NCBI GenBank assembly: GCA_050084515.1
Contig: CM114271.1
Coordinates: 5,332,001-5,396,000 of the forward strand
Source: Blasia pusilla
Taxonomy: Eukaryota; Marchantiophyta; Marchantiopsida; Blasiales
Direction of reading: 5' to 3'
DNA length: 64,000 bases
In this document: piece by piece, positions 9,791-19,476 of the stretch
How the letters are laid out: every line of letters begins with the position of its first letter
Numbering within the stretch: position 1 is the stretch's first letter
Program-made: the position numbers and the translations under genes
The notes under the pieces: model-generated
Told to the model about the DNA's origin: nothing
Databases searched by the model: none
The model's input: only the letters and a program-made list of their open reading frames with translations

Positions 9791-11758
9791 CTCATCATGT
9801 ATTGTATCCCACATAACACATTTGTTCAAATAACTCCCCGGTATCATGGAATAGCTTTTGTTCCTCTCAATATGTGCATAAAGACTTCCAAAGTTAGCTA
9901 GGGCATATCTAGAAAAATATAATCTTGCTAATAATAATAGACTTCCAAAAATGCGGTAGTAATGATAGTATCATCATCATGAAGATTAGGTATTCCATTT
10001 TTTTACAATGGAATATGTCACATCTTAGTTAACCGACAGGTAGAGTTTTACTACGTCGACAACATAGAGGGAGAGATGGCTTTCCCAAGGCATCTTTCTC
10101 ATGTTGGGCCTTAGGAGCATCTCTCTTGCTTGTTTATGTGGGAACTAAGATGCTAGCCTCTAGATTTCCTCATAGCATAGGGTGGATGTGGCTCAATATG
10201 CCAATGTAGATTTAAGAATGGAGTTCTTGCCATGTGAGTCGTTCTTACTATTGTGTAGTCTCGATGTATATGTGTGAGTACGTATATTTTGTTTATGAAT
10301 GGATCAACCCATGTATTGGAAAAATTAATGTGGTGTTGTATGTAAATATGACCATCGATATGGATTGTGTAACGATGTGTATGCGCACAACAAAAAGTCC
10401 CAAAAAATCATGATTAGCAAGTTTGATGTTTAATAATAGATCCTAAAAGGAAAGGATAAATCATGTACTAAGTGGTATAAATAAAGTCTTCCCTTTCTTC
10501 GTTCATATAGGAGATCCTCATTGAGTGGAACTAAAAATTGACTAACAATGTAGCAAATTGAGCTGGTGTGTTGTAAGTGACAATGATTGGAAATAGACGA
10601 CAAAGTAAAGAACTCTGTTGTATGAATAGACATCTCTACCAACATACATCGGTTATCATGCACACAAGTCTAAGATCCATCTAATTGTGAATCCTAACAT
10701 GTCCACACATAAATAATTGGACAACCCTAATATAAAGCTGATATAAAATGTAAAATTTGCTAAGGCTTGCAATGAACTATGATTCATCCAAACATCCACT
10801 CAATGATATAGACTATGGTAACAATAGAAGAAAGTCTGAATTATACTCTCAATGTGTGTGATCGCCGATCAATCCTAGCCCACTCTCCAAGAGAGAATCG
10901 AGGCTCAATACATGCAAGTTGTATTGTATCACGTATCCCAACATGGGTTTGATCCAAGGAAGATGAGCTCTAAAATTAGATTCATCTGAGGTATTACCCC
11001 CTTGGGCACCTCCATGGGTGATCTATACACATAGGTAACCTCCTTGTAGCATGTCACTAACGACCTGGAGTACAAAAGGTACTCACTCCCTAACAACTAC
11101 ACATATGATCCTCTCATGAGACTAACTTCCAACTAACCCTCGACTCTATAGGCCCAAATGGCTCCACACAAAGGATGGGAGGATCAACCTCTCCAAGATT
11201 GTCACTCCTCATAAATGAAGGATAATCTATATTCATAGATCACCTCATAAGAGTAGGTCATATGTAAGCTCTCAAAATAGGGAATTACAAGATCCCTTTA
11301 AGGCTTTGATACTATCTCATCCTACGTCTCATCTACCATGACAATCCATACGGACTGTAGAAGCCTCTTCAAAGCAAAAGAACACTTCCCTATCATCCTC
11401 AAGAACTCCCAATTGGATAGTAGCGAGGGTGAGACACGAGATGTGAGATGCGAGGAAGTTTAAGCATTTCAAGTGATGATGGTCATAATCGAGTAATCTA
11501 GGACCAAACGCGAAGCAAGACTTGAGGACTTGGAATTTGACTAGCGTTTAAGGTAATAACAACCAGACCCAAGGTGCATTTGAGATGAATAAGATGGTGT
11601 TGGAAAGCTTATGCAAAGACGATTCCAAAAAATCAAAGATCCACACAAACGCATAAATAGAGATAGAAAAACTTCCCCTAAATTATAAGATTGGTAGTTG
11701 GGTTGAGGGCCAAAAGATGCATCATAAGAGAACTTTATCAAAGTTTGGGAGGGGATGG
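9791..11758. other. No gene recognised
   Basis: AT-rich DNA with short frames only. It would be expected to contain the middle of the split Helitron between Rep and helicase, but I could not recognise conserved blocks there, so that part is deleted or too decayed. Confidence 0.5.
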
Positions 11759-11874
11759 TGTCGTGCGCATACACATCAATACACAACATACATCGATGTT
11801 ATCAAACACACACGATCCCATGCTAACTCATGACATCCATATACAGAGGCGAGAAGTACCAAAATATCTCCAAT
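11759..11874. repeat. Direct repeat S' flanking the 3' LTR
   Basis: This 116-bp sequence (TGTCGTGCGCATACACATC to AAATATCTCCAAT) is repeated at 12390-12517 in direct orientation with about 12 nt of extra sequence there. The two copies sit on either side of the 513-bp LTR copy. This is far longer than a target-site duplication. Confidence 0.8.
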
Positions 11875-12387
11875 TAAAGTAAGATCTAATCTCTCTCTAC
11901 ACCATCTCACACCATAGCTCTCAAAGGTGTGAAACTCTCTCTCATGTCAAACCAAACCCACTCTCCTAATGAGAGGCTTGGGTTACACTCACAAGGCAAG
12001 GGACCATAGCTCCGCCGCCTTATGCCAAGAAGTTCGACAAAGAGAGAATGAGCTCTCAAGCTTCCTCTCTTGGAGGTATACCCCCTTCCCTCTCCCAAGC
12101 CCTCTCAATGGTAACCTATGCTCGTAGGTCATCTCCTTGGCTCTTGACCTACTCTAGCGGGTCAAGGGCCACTTCCCAAAGTGGAAAGCCAACTATCCCC
12201 AATATGATAGCTTACCCGAAATAGTAAGTTTCTCTATATGGCTCCAAATGAGCCGAAATAAGGGAAAACCTGCTCTCTCATGTTTCTCGGGGCCTCAACA
12301 GGTCATTCTCGACCTCTTGGGCATGTCCTCCACTACTCGTGAAGACGCTCTGCTAGATCCCACCGATCTATCCTAGCAGTCGTGACA
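11875..12387 (-). repeat. 3' LTR copy of Ty3/gypsy element 1
   Basis: On the minus strand it begins TGTCACGACTG and matches the 5' LTR at 18962-19476 over its whole length. I count about nine differences in the first ~195 bp compared by eye from the low-coordinate end. It ends at CTTACTTTA where repeat S' begins and lacks the CA seen at the equivalent point in the 5' copy, so it may be truncated. Confidence 0.8.
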
Positions 12388-12389
12388 GT

Positions 12390-12517
12390 TGTCGTGCGCA
12401 TACACATCGCTACACAACATACATCATTGTCATCAAACACACACACAAACATACACGATCCCATGCTAACTCATGGCATCCATACACAGAGGCGAGAAGT
12501 ACCAAAATATCTCCAAT
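12390..12517. repeat. Direct repeat S at the 3' internal end of gypsy element 1
   Basis: This is the partner of 11759-11874. On the minus strand it is preceded by GCTAGGGGGCG, a weak polypurine-tract candidate. It includes a short ACACAAACATAC insertion that the other copy lacks. Confidence 0.8.
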
Positions 12518-12702
12518 CGCCCCCTAGCTGGTGGTTAGGTCCCTCTAACTCTACATAGCCATCTATCCCTACCTACCACAACATACATCTCTAGGACGCT
12601 AAGAGCAGAAAGATCGGGTGCTAATGTGGCCCCATCGTTAGTAGCCTTCCTGTCATCCATGTCACAAAAAAAGTCGGAATCGAAACCTACCTAGTATCTC
12701 CT

Positions 12703-13044
12703 CTATGTACATCTAGGACACATCCATCGTCCCCGAGGAACCCTAGTGAGAGGTGGCGTCAGACATGCCATATGCCAACCTCTCGAATATCCATCATAGA
12801 CTAGCATCGTGGCCGCACCACGGGCAGAACCACACAACATACAACGTAAGCCTGCAAGAACTACTGCTAAGCTCAGATCTACTGTACCATCAATGTTAGG
12901 AAGGTGACATGACGCACAATTACGCACATGGTCCTTCCATACCATACTATCGCGTCCCTCCAGCAAGAGAACATCGGATGGCAAAACGTCATGCACTCTC
13001 AGGATAGTGCGCCCTGCAGTCACATCCAACGTCGTCGGTGACAT
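12703..13044 (-). pseudogene. Integrase C-terminal tail with PHD-finger-like domain
   Basis: The frame follows the integrase ORF directly and reads TLDVTAGRTILRVHDVLPS, CHLPNIDGTVD, then CMLCGSARGAATMLVYDGYS, RGWHMACLTPPL and WMCPRC. This is the layout of a PHD finger (C-x2-C, C-x2-C, H-x2-C, C-x2-C). In the expected CDGC knuckle both cysteines are tyrosine (YDGY), so two of eight zinc ligands are lost. PHD fingers read histone H3 tails; at an integrase C terminus one could target insertion to marked chromatin. The family assignment is from memory of similar green-lineage elements. The inactivation is seen directly. Confidence 0.72.
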
Positions 13045-13047
13045 CTA

Positions 13048-14267
13048 CTACAAGAAGATATAATCTCCTTGATGAAAGCTCTGGATAGCTGGTCGATAAC
13101 CACCACCCCGAATAGTCGTATACCTCAACGTATCTTGATGTTGTGCAATCTCCAAGTTCTCGAATGCCATGGGCATCATTCTCTGAAATAATTCAGCCCT
13201 CTGAGAACATGCTCGCATCCCTACATCTGGGTCATCAAGGTCTAGCACCTCACCAGCATCTCGACGAATGGCCGTAGGTAAATCTGGCTCTCGGCCATAA
13301 AGTAGCAAGTACGGTGAAAAAGACGCTAAGGATGCATGTCTGCTGAATCTGTATCCCATCGCCAACCATGGTAACTGGAGGTCCCAATCTCCTAGGTGAC
13401 CTCTATGCAAGCCATACTTGCGTAAATCCCTCTTCACCGTCTGCACAACTCTCTCCGCTAATCCATCCGCCTCGGGATGATCTTGCGAAGTCGTGCGGTG
13501 GTCGATCAGCGCCTGATCACACAAGGCTTGGAACTCACCGCAAAACTCGGTACCCTGGTCTGTCAACACCTCAGCCGGTGCGCCATGATGACTCAGCACT
13601 TTGTCAAGGAAGTCATAAGGTATTGCCTCACTCGCTTTGTCAGGCAATGCAACCAACTCGATCCACTTCGAGAAGTGCTCGACCATCACCAACACATAAC
13701 GATTGTGACGCTCCGTCAAAGGCAAAGGTCCTGCAAAATCCAAACTCCATCTATACATAAGCCCATGATCGGTAATGGATGCAACTATGGAGTCGGAGCA
13801 TTGAACGATGCTCAGACCCGATCACACACCATGCACCTTGTAACAAACTGTTGAACGTCAGTCTACATGCCTCGCCATCAATACTAAATCTGGAGCAATC
13901 TATACGTCCGCTTCACCCCAAAGTGACCCAACTCCTCGTGGGCATGCTGCACTAGTCGTGCTCTATGCAAAGGATGCGGCACTACGCGTACGCTGCCATC
14001 CTTCGAAACCCTCAAAACATGTATTCCCTCCCAACGGAACCGTCTGGCCTGCTGTAGGATCCGATCCCACTCTCTAGCACCCACAGTGCTCGCAACGTTG
14101 CCAGTACGAAGGTACTCCAAGACTACTCCATCGTCATGAATATCTCGGCCACTTTTGGACTCCTCACTGGTCTCGGGATCCAAGGACTCTCCACTAGACC
14201 TCGCCACGAAGTCTCCACACTCTGGCTCTCCATAGCCAACATGCCTAAATAGTCTGACGCTTGCCAT
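13048..14267 (-). pseudogene. Integrase of gypsy element 1 (zinc region and DDE core)
   Basis: The upstream part (14267-13884) ends with HAHEELGHFGVKRTYRLLQ, the first half of the HHCC zinc-binding region. The second half reads FVTRCMVCDRV and is followed by in-frame stops around 13760-13830. The core (13758-13048) has the catalytic residues in DFAGPL, LTDQGTEF and HPEADGLAER, then the usual YGREPDLPT block. It inserts cDNA into the host genome in intact relatives. The stops and frame changes make this copy inactive. Confidence 0.85.
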
Positions 14268-14389
14268 CTTGGCACTGACTCCTCATCACTCTCTCCATGC
14301 CATCGTGCTCCAGTTGCATCTCGCTGACTTGGGCATGGATTACGACTCAACCCATCTACATCCTGGTTGAGCATCCGAGGTCTATGTAC

Positions 14390-14650
14390 CACTTGAAAAT
14401 CAGACTTTGTTGTTGTACAACTTGAAAATGGACTCTGTTGTTGTACTCCTACAACAACAAAGTCCATCTCGCAACCTTCCATGTAAGCTTGTCGGACTCC
14501 ATCAACCACTTCATTGGTTGATGATCAGTGATGATGGTAAAGGGGTTGCCGAATAAGTAACACCTCGCTCCACGCGGTCTACACGTGTGCATCTGCCAAT
14601 CATCGAAGCTCCTCAGTCGAGCCCCACAGCGGCACCTCTCCTCCACGGAA
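14390..14650 (-). pseudogene. RNase H remnant directly after the RT deletion
   Basis: The fragment reads RCYLFGNPFTIITDHQPMKW, LMESDKLTWKVARW, then after a frame break FQVVHRPRMLNQDVDGLSRN. These are the C-terminal RNase H blocks of Ty3/gypsy polyproteins. A short duplication containing TGTTGTTGTAC (about 14399-14440) disrupts the frame between them. The N-terminal half of RNase H is absent. Confidence 0.8.
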
Positions 14651-15691
14651 TGATGCGGCTACCATAACACTCCTCTCCATAGAAATGTCAGGAACGGGAG
14701 TATCCTCTACTTGGACATGTCCCTCAATCAAATCACTAGGCCAAGTGATGGCACTGCTAAATGCTGCTAAGGTTGCCATCTCTCCTGGCCATTGCTCGAT
14801 CAATGCACTTGTGAATCAAACGGGTAATGAGCTAAGGCGCCCATCATTTGACTACCATCTTGGTTTGTAGGACGTTGACTCCTCCCAATAATCCAGGGCA
14901 AACCCCATAGGGTATAACACTACTCCACCAACCAAGACGTCGTAGGACTCTGCATCAGTCACTATCGCCTTGGCTCGCATCACGGACTCCTCTGTAGGAT
15001 GTCTCGGGCGAATCCTCACCACGACCTCCTGTCGGGTGATATATATTGTGGTACTAGCTCCACCCAAAAATTTTGTATCCGAAATGGACAATGCTCCACA
15101 TCGGCTCTCGTCAAAACCCATCCTCAATGACGCTTTCCCCAACATCAGGGGTTGCGCTCCTGAATCCAACAAGACACGCTGCGGACTAAAAGCTCTACCT
15201 CCATGACTCACCAACAGGAAGACCTCTCCTCGGTTATCCACCAACACAACACCATGAGAAGCCATGGCACGCTCTATCGCGGGTCTAGCGGGCATCTCCG
15301 CCATCCTAGCAGCCGCAGCTTGCCATGAATCCGACGTGGACGGCCGGAGCATCCGCTCCAAGGGCAGGTCCATCACCTCCTCTGCAATCACCTCTAAATA
15401 TGATGCAAGAACTCCAACTCCACGCTCATATAGCGTAGCGGCCAGCCGAAAAGCCTGGGCGGGCGTACCCCCCAACGTCATAACATCGGAAGCAGAAAAT
15501 AAAGGAGCTCGGTATACAATGGTGGCCGCCCCCAACAATGTGCTCGACACATGCCCCTCATGAGCATCAATAATAGGAGTCATCGCACTCGCTTCTCCCA
15601 TCACCCTCCGTGCCTGCACACCAACAACACCACCAACTCTCGAGGAACTCTGATCAGGACCCATCGATGGGATCCTCATCGCCTCGGACAA
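14600..15691 (-). pseudogene. Aspartic protease and linker of gypsy element 1
   Basis: An open frame (15691-14852) contains VLLDSGAQPLMLG, the DSG catalytic motif of retroviral-type aspartic proteases, followed by about 100 residues ending in LDYWEESTSYKPRW. The next frame (14803-14600) continues with linker-like sequence ending GGEVPLWGSTEEL, then jumps straight into RNase H. The RT palm motifs (YMPFGL-, YIDD-like) are not present anywhere in this interval. Confidence 0.8.
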
Positions 15692-15733
15692 CGTGAAAGA
15701 CTAAGGAAGCCTAGTATATTTCCTGGCTTCCCC

Positions 15734-17797
15734 TCAATGTGGATCCAACTCTACGGCTGCTCCACGCGTCACAACTGCGGCTGCCGCCATCTGGGCAACC
15801 CCGCACATCCAACCAGGATCCTCCATATCTCTGGCTGCTCCATATGATGTCGATGCCACGGATCCAGCATCGTGTAATCTCAATGCCATAACGGCAATTT
15901 GCTCCTGTAGCTGATGTATCTTAGAAGCCATCCTAGCCTCATGCTCGACATCTCCCTCGACGCGTCTAGGTGGTAGGACTCTACCTCCTCCACGGGCAGC
16001 TCCACCACGGTGTCGGGCAACTCCAGCTCCTTGTCCCCCAACGGGACCACCTGGTGCACGATCTCTAGACCCACTCGGACCGGCTACTCGCTCTGGTGCC
16101 CTCTCTGGCCCTCTGTCCGGACGTAACTCTGGATGTAGACTGAAACATCTGGCGCGTGTATGACCATACCTTTGACAATAGTCACACTGATAACCTCTTG
16201 GTGTAGCACATCTCCTCCTCCATGCTGAGGCACACGTCCATGACCTTGACGAGTGCAATCGCGTTGATGATGGGCTCCACCACATGACCAACAAGTGATA
16301 GTAGGTGGCTGCTGTTGAGCCGCATATGAAGGCGCAAGTCTCTATGGCACGGCCTCTCGGTATCCTCTTTGAGCTCGTGGTGCCACAGTCGACCTATCTC
16401 GGAGTCCACCTTGCAGGATAGGTGGTGCACACAATCACGACTGCTCTCGCCCAGAACCCATGATGGCTACGCTCTCCTCCGCAATGTTGCGCTCAATATT
16501 CTTGAGGTCCTAAAAACATCTCTCAATATAGGGGAGGTGTTCATAAGAAACATCCCCTCCCGCACCCGTGTCCGTAGGATCCGGTCCAACATCGCATACC
16601 ATGATTGGATAGCCTGAGCCTCTGTCACCCCTCAGTGACGTTGTTCAACCGACGCAAGGGAGTGTAAGCCTCACGCAAACTCTCACCCGGGCGCCTCTGG
16701 AAGTCGTGGATGCTCCGCAACTTCTTTGTCCGTACCCCTTGGTAGCTTGCCCTCAACTTAGCAAAGAACTCAACCACAGGGTTGAACCTAGGACGAACCC
16801 GACTACACGGTGCAACTTCTCCCGTGCGAGTGACCCCTCCTAAAATGTCACAAGTGGAAGAGGAAGTAGCCTCTCCTGTCTCCTCCTCCTCATCTGGGAA
16901 CCGCTTCGTCCATGACACATAATGTGGGTCATAATAGAGCCTCCACGCCTCGATCTCACATGCATATCTCTGAGAGAACTCATGGTAATCGTCCATGGGC
17001 GCTCCCTCTAAATGGTGGAACATACCATTCCATGCTATAAACGGGTTGAACTCTCTAGAGTTCCTAGCCCATTTGGAATCGCACCAACTCCTAAACTCTG
17101 CTATGAAATCGTGCAACTCAATCGTACCTACTGCACTTGAAAACCTACGCGGTCCTCTACCCCGGTCATCCATCTCGTACACCCAACTGGTAGAACCACT
17201 CACAATGTGTGGCGATGTGCTCACAAACTTCTCTACACCCTCCCCCTTGTCCGGCGATGACACAAAAGGAGGTCGAGATGGTTCCTCACGTGGAGACCCT
17301 CGAAACCTCGCGCCACTCCGCGTAAAACCTCTAGAGCTACTCTCGGGTTCACCACCTCGCCTCTCAAAGTTCCGAACGGACGTCGTGATGACCCTCGTGC
17401 CCCTCTCACCCGATCACTCTCACCTTGCGAGTAATCCCTGAATCTCTCATCCCAAACATGCTGCACTCGATATACACTCTCCCTCTTCAAGATGTGTAAC
17501 GTGCGGCAACAAGCGGCGTGGTGCAAAAAATCGACCAAGCTATCATCTCATTGACAACCTACCCTCAACTCCAGACATCCCACATAGGTCTATGTCCCCT
17601 AAACCACATACATAAATGATGCTCTCAACATCCACACAACCCAATATCCCCAAATAAACTACCCAAATCCCACAATCCCTCACACGTGCAGGGTAAAGGA
17701 CCAAAATGGGTAACCTGAACACATGTCGATGTCGCTCCTCAGCAACTGCAAATCTCGACCCCAACTCAGTCATGAAGAGAACTCCTCCAATCAGCAA
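15734..17797 (-). pseudogene. Gag region of gypsy element 1 with CCHC zinc knuckle
   Basis: Fragments in several frames give a gag-like order. LPILVLYPARVRDCGIW lies near 17650-17720, YHEFSQRYACEIEAWRLYYD near 16930-16990, SIHDFQRRPGESLREAY near 16650-16710, and EAQAIQSWYAMLDRILRTR after a frame shift near 16570-16620. The zinc knuckle CDYCQRYGHTRARC (C-x2-C-x4-H-x4-C) is near 16150-16190. Gag packages the element RNA. The first block is also present in element 2 (63850-64000), supporting its coding nature. Confidence 0.8.
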
Positions 17798-17824
17798 GTC
17801 ATACTCCTCCCGTACTGACGCTGC

Positions 17825-18112
17825 TCAAAACTCCTCGATAGACAGTGTGGTTCCAACAGAACGGTGGGGCGTTGCAGGCGGCACCGAACGGCATGGCCCT
17901 CGATAGTGGGATGCGGCACTCAGCGGCATACCCTCCTCAATCAGCAATAAACCCACACTCTGATCCACAATGACGGTGCGGATCCGGGATCGAGATGGTG
18001 CGGTGCGGCCATGACGCGACAATCGGCGGCGCATTGCGGCTACATGCGTCACGACACGGTTCTCAATCGTCGTCGAGCGGCTACCAATCACAACATAGCA
18101 GTATGAAATCAC
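17825..18112 (-). other. Leader ORF upstream of gag, ends at a TGA shared with element 2
   Basis: The frame MISYCYVVIGSRSTTIE to SIEEF ends at TGA (17827-17825), after which the same frame continues into the gag start. In element 2 the N-terminal residues and the SIEEF-TGA site (63833-63835) are both present, though element 2 carries other frame breaks between them. It could be the true polyprotein N terminus with a stop, or conserved leader sequence. Confidence 0.4.
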
Positions 18113-18961
18113 AACTCAAACACCATAACCGGAGGTCATCTTCCATCGGTGGTTGATGACAAAATTGCAATGATGATGGCGGCCAAAACAAAGTATGTGG
18201 TGACGACACAAGTCAGAGAATCAACGAACGTTGTGGAAGACCCTCCACTCCGTAACGGCAGCAATGGCAACCAAAGGGTGGACAACGGACGGTGGACCAT
18301 TGACGGTGATGGTTGACCCTTGATGGTGACGGCCGACTAGTGACAATGACGTTTGACCATCGATGGGGACTATGATGGCGACGGCCGCCGCTGGCGTGGC
18401 GGCTGGTTTAGGGTTTGAACAATTTAACCCTAAAAATCGCCTATCAATGGTAATTTTGCAAGATTGACCATGACTTTTTGCTCGCAATCCAAATTGCACA
18501 TTGTTTATTGCACAGCGTGCAAAGCTTCATGATCTACAAAATTGTTAAAAGATATTTAGAATCGAACATTCCAGTAAAAACTGACAGGGACTGTTGTAAA
18601 GCCCAATGTCTCTTTCTCCTACACAAAATTTGGCACCGCTTCCGCGCTGATTTCTCCCAACAAAAATGTAAAACATATAAAAATAAAAATCAGCAAGCTA
18701 CATGGTACTTTCAAGAGCACCAGCATGGGGCAAACCGCCCCCATAATCAATCTCTATCAAAAATTGTGCAGCACTTCCGCGCGCCACTCTTCCACACGAA
18801 AAATTGGCAAATACAAAGAACAATCAAAGCAGCCCTTGCTCCGGTGAGCACTCCCATGAGCTGCTGAATGGGGAACACGGTCCTCAACCTGAAAAAACAG
18901 CGAGTGACCAGCGAGCTCCCCCATGAAGCTCTCTCACTCTCTCATTCTCTCATTCTCTCTT
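18113..18961 (-). other. 5' leader of gypsy element 1
   Basis: Non-coding leader, closely similar to 62667-63530 in element 2. It includes the GGCGGCCG-rich segment and a GA-rich segment just inside the LTR. Some or all of it could belong to a longer LTR, because the 3' copy that defines the LTR end may be truncated. Confidence 0.6.
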
Positions 18962-19476
18962 TGTAAAGTAAGATGCAATCTCTCTCTACACCATCTCACA
19001 CCATAGCTCTCAAAGGTGCGCACTCTCTCTCATGTCAAACCAAACCCACTCTCCTAATGAGAGACTTGGGTTACACTCACAAGGCAAGGGACCATAGCTC
19101 CGCCGCCTTATGCCAAGAGGTTCGACAAAGAGAGAATGAGCTCTCAAACTCCCTCTCTTGGAGGTATACCCCCTTCCCTCTCCCAAGCCCTCTCAATGGT
19201 AACCTATGCTCACAGGTCACCTCCTTGGCTCTTGACCTACTATAGCGGGTCAAGGGCCACTTCCCAAAGTGGAAAGTCAACTATCCCCAACATGGGAGCT
19301 TACCCGAAATAGTAAGTTTCTCGATATGGCTCCAAATGAGCCGAAACGAAGGGGAAACCTGCTCTCTCAAGTTTCTCGGGGCCTCAGCAGGTCATTCTCG
19401 ATCTCTTGGGCCTGTCCTCCACTACTCATGAAGACGCTCAGCTAGATCCCACCGATTTATCCTAACAGTCGTGACA
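18962..19476 (-). repeat. 5' LTR of gypsy element 1
   Basis: On the minus strand it starts TGTCACGACTGTTAGG and ends ACTTTACA, giving TG...CA termini and 515 bp. It matches 11875-12387, 60949-61465 and 62144-62666. The right-hand boundary is inferred from where the 3' copy stops. Confidence 0.75.

Larger units (their letters stand above)
11875..19476 (-). mobile_element. Ty3/gypsy LTR retrotransposon 1, degenerate, RT deleted, PHD finger
   Basis: A 7.6-kb element on the minus strand with the order LTR (19476-18962), leader, gag with zinc knuckle, protease, RNase H remnant, integrase, PHD-like finger, LTR (12387-11875). Every coding block is broken by stops or frameshifts, and the reverse transcriptase core is missing between protease and RNase H. 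The order protease, RNase H, integrase is that of Ty3/gypsy, not copia. On the high-coordinate side the element abuts a Helitron Rep pseudogene. No 5-bp target duplication is visible (ATGGA on the right, CAATT on the left), so the left end has been rearranged. No tRNA-type primer-binding site is obvious after the 515-bp LTR, so the real LTR may be longer. The same family recurs at 60949-64000. Confidence 0.88.
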
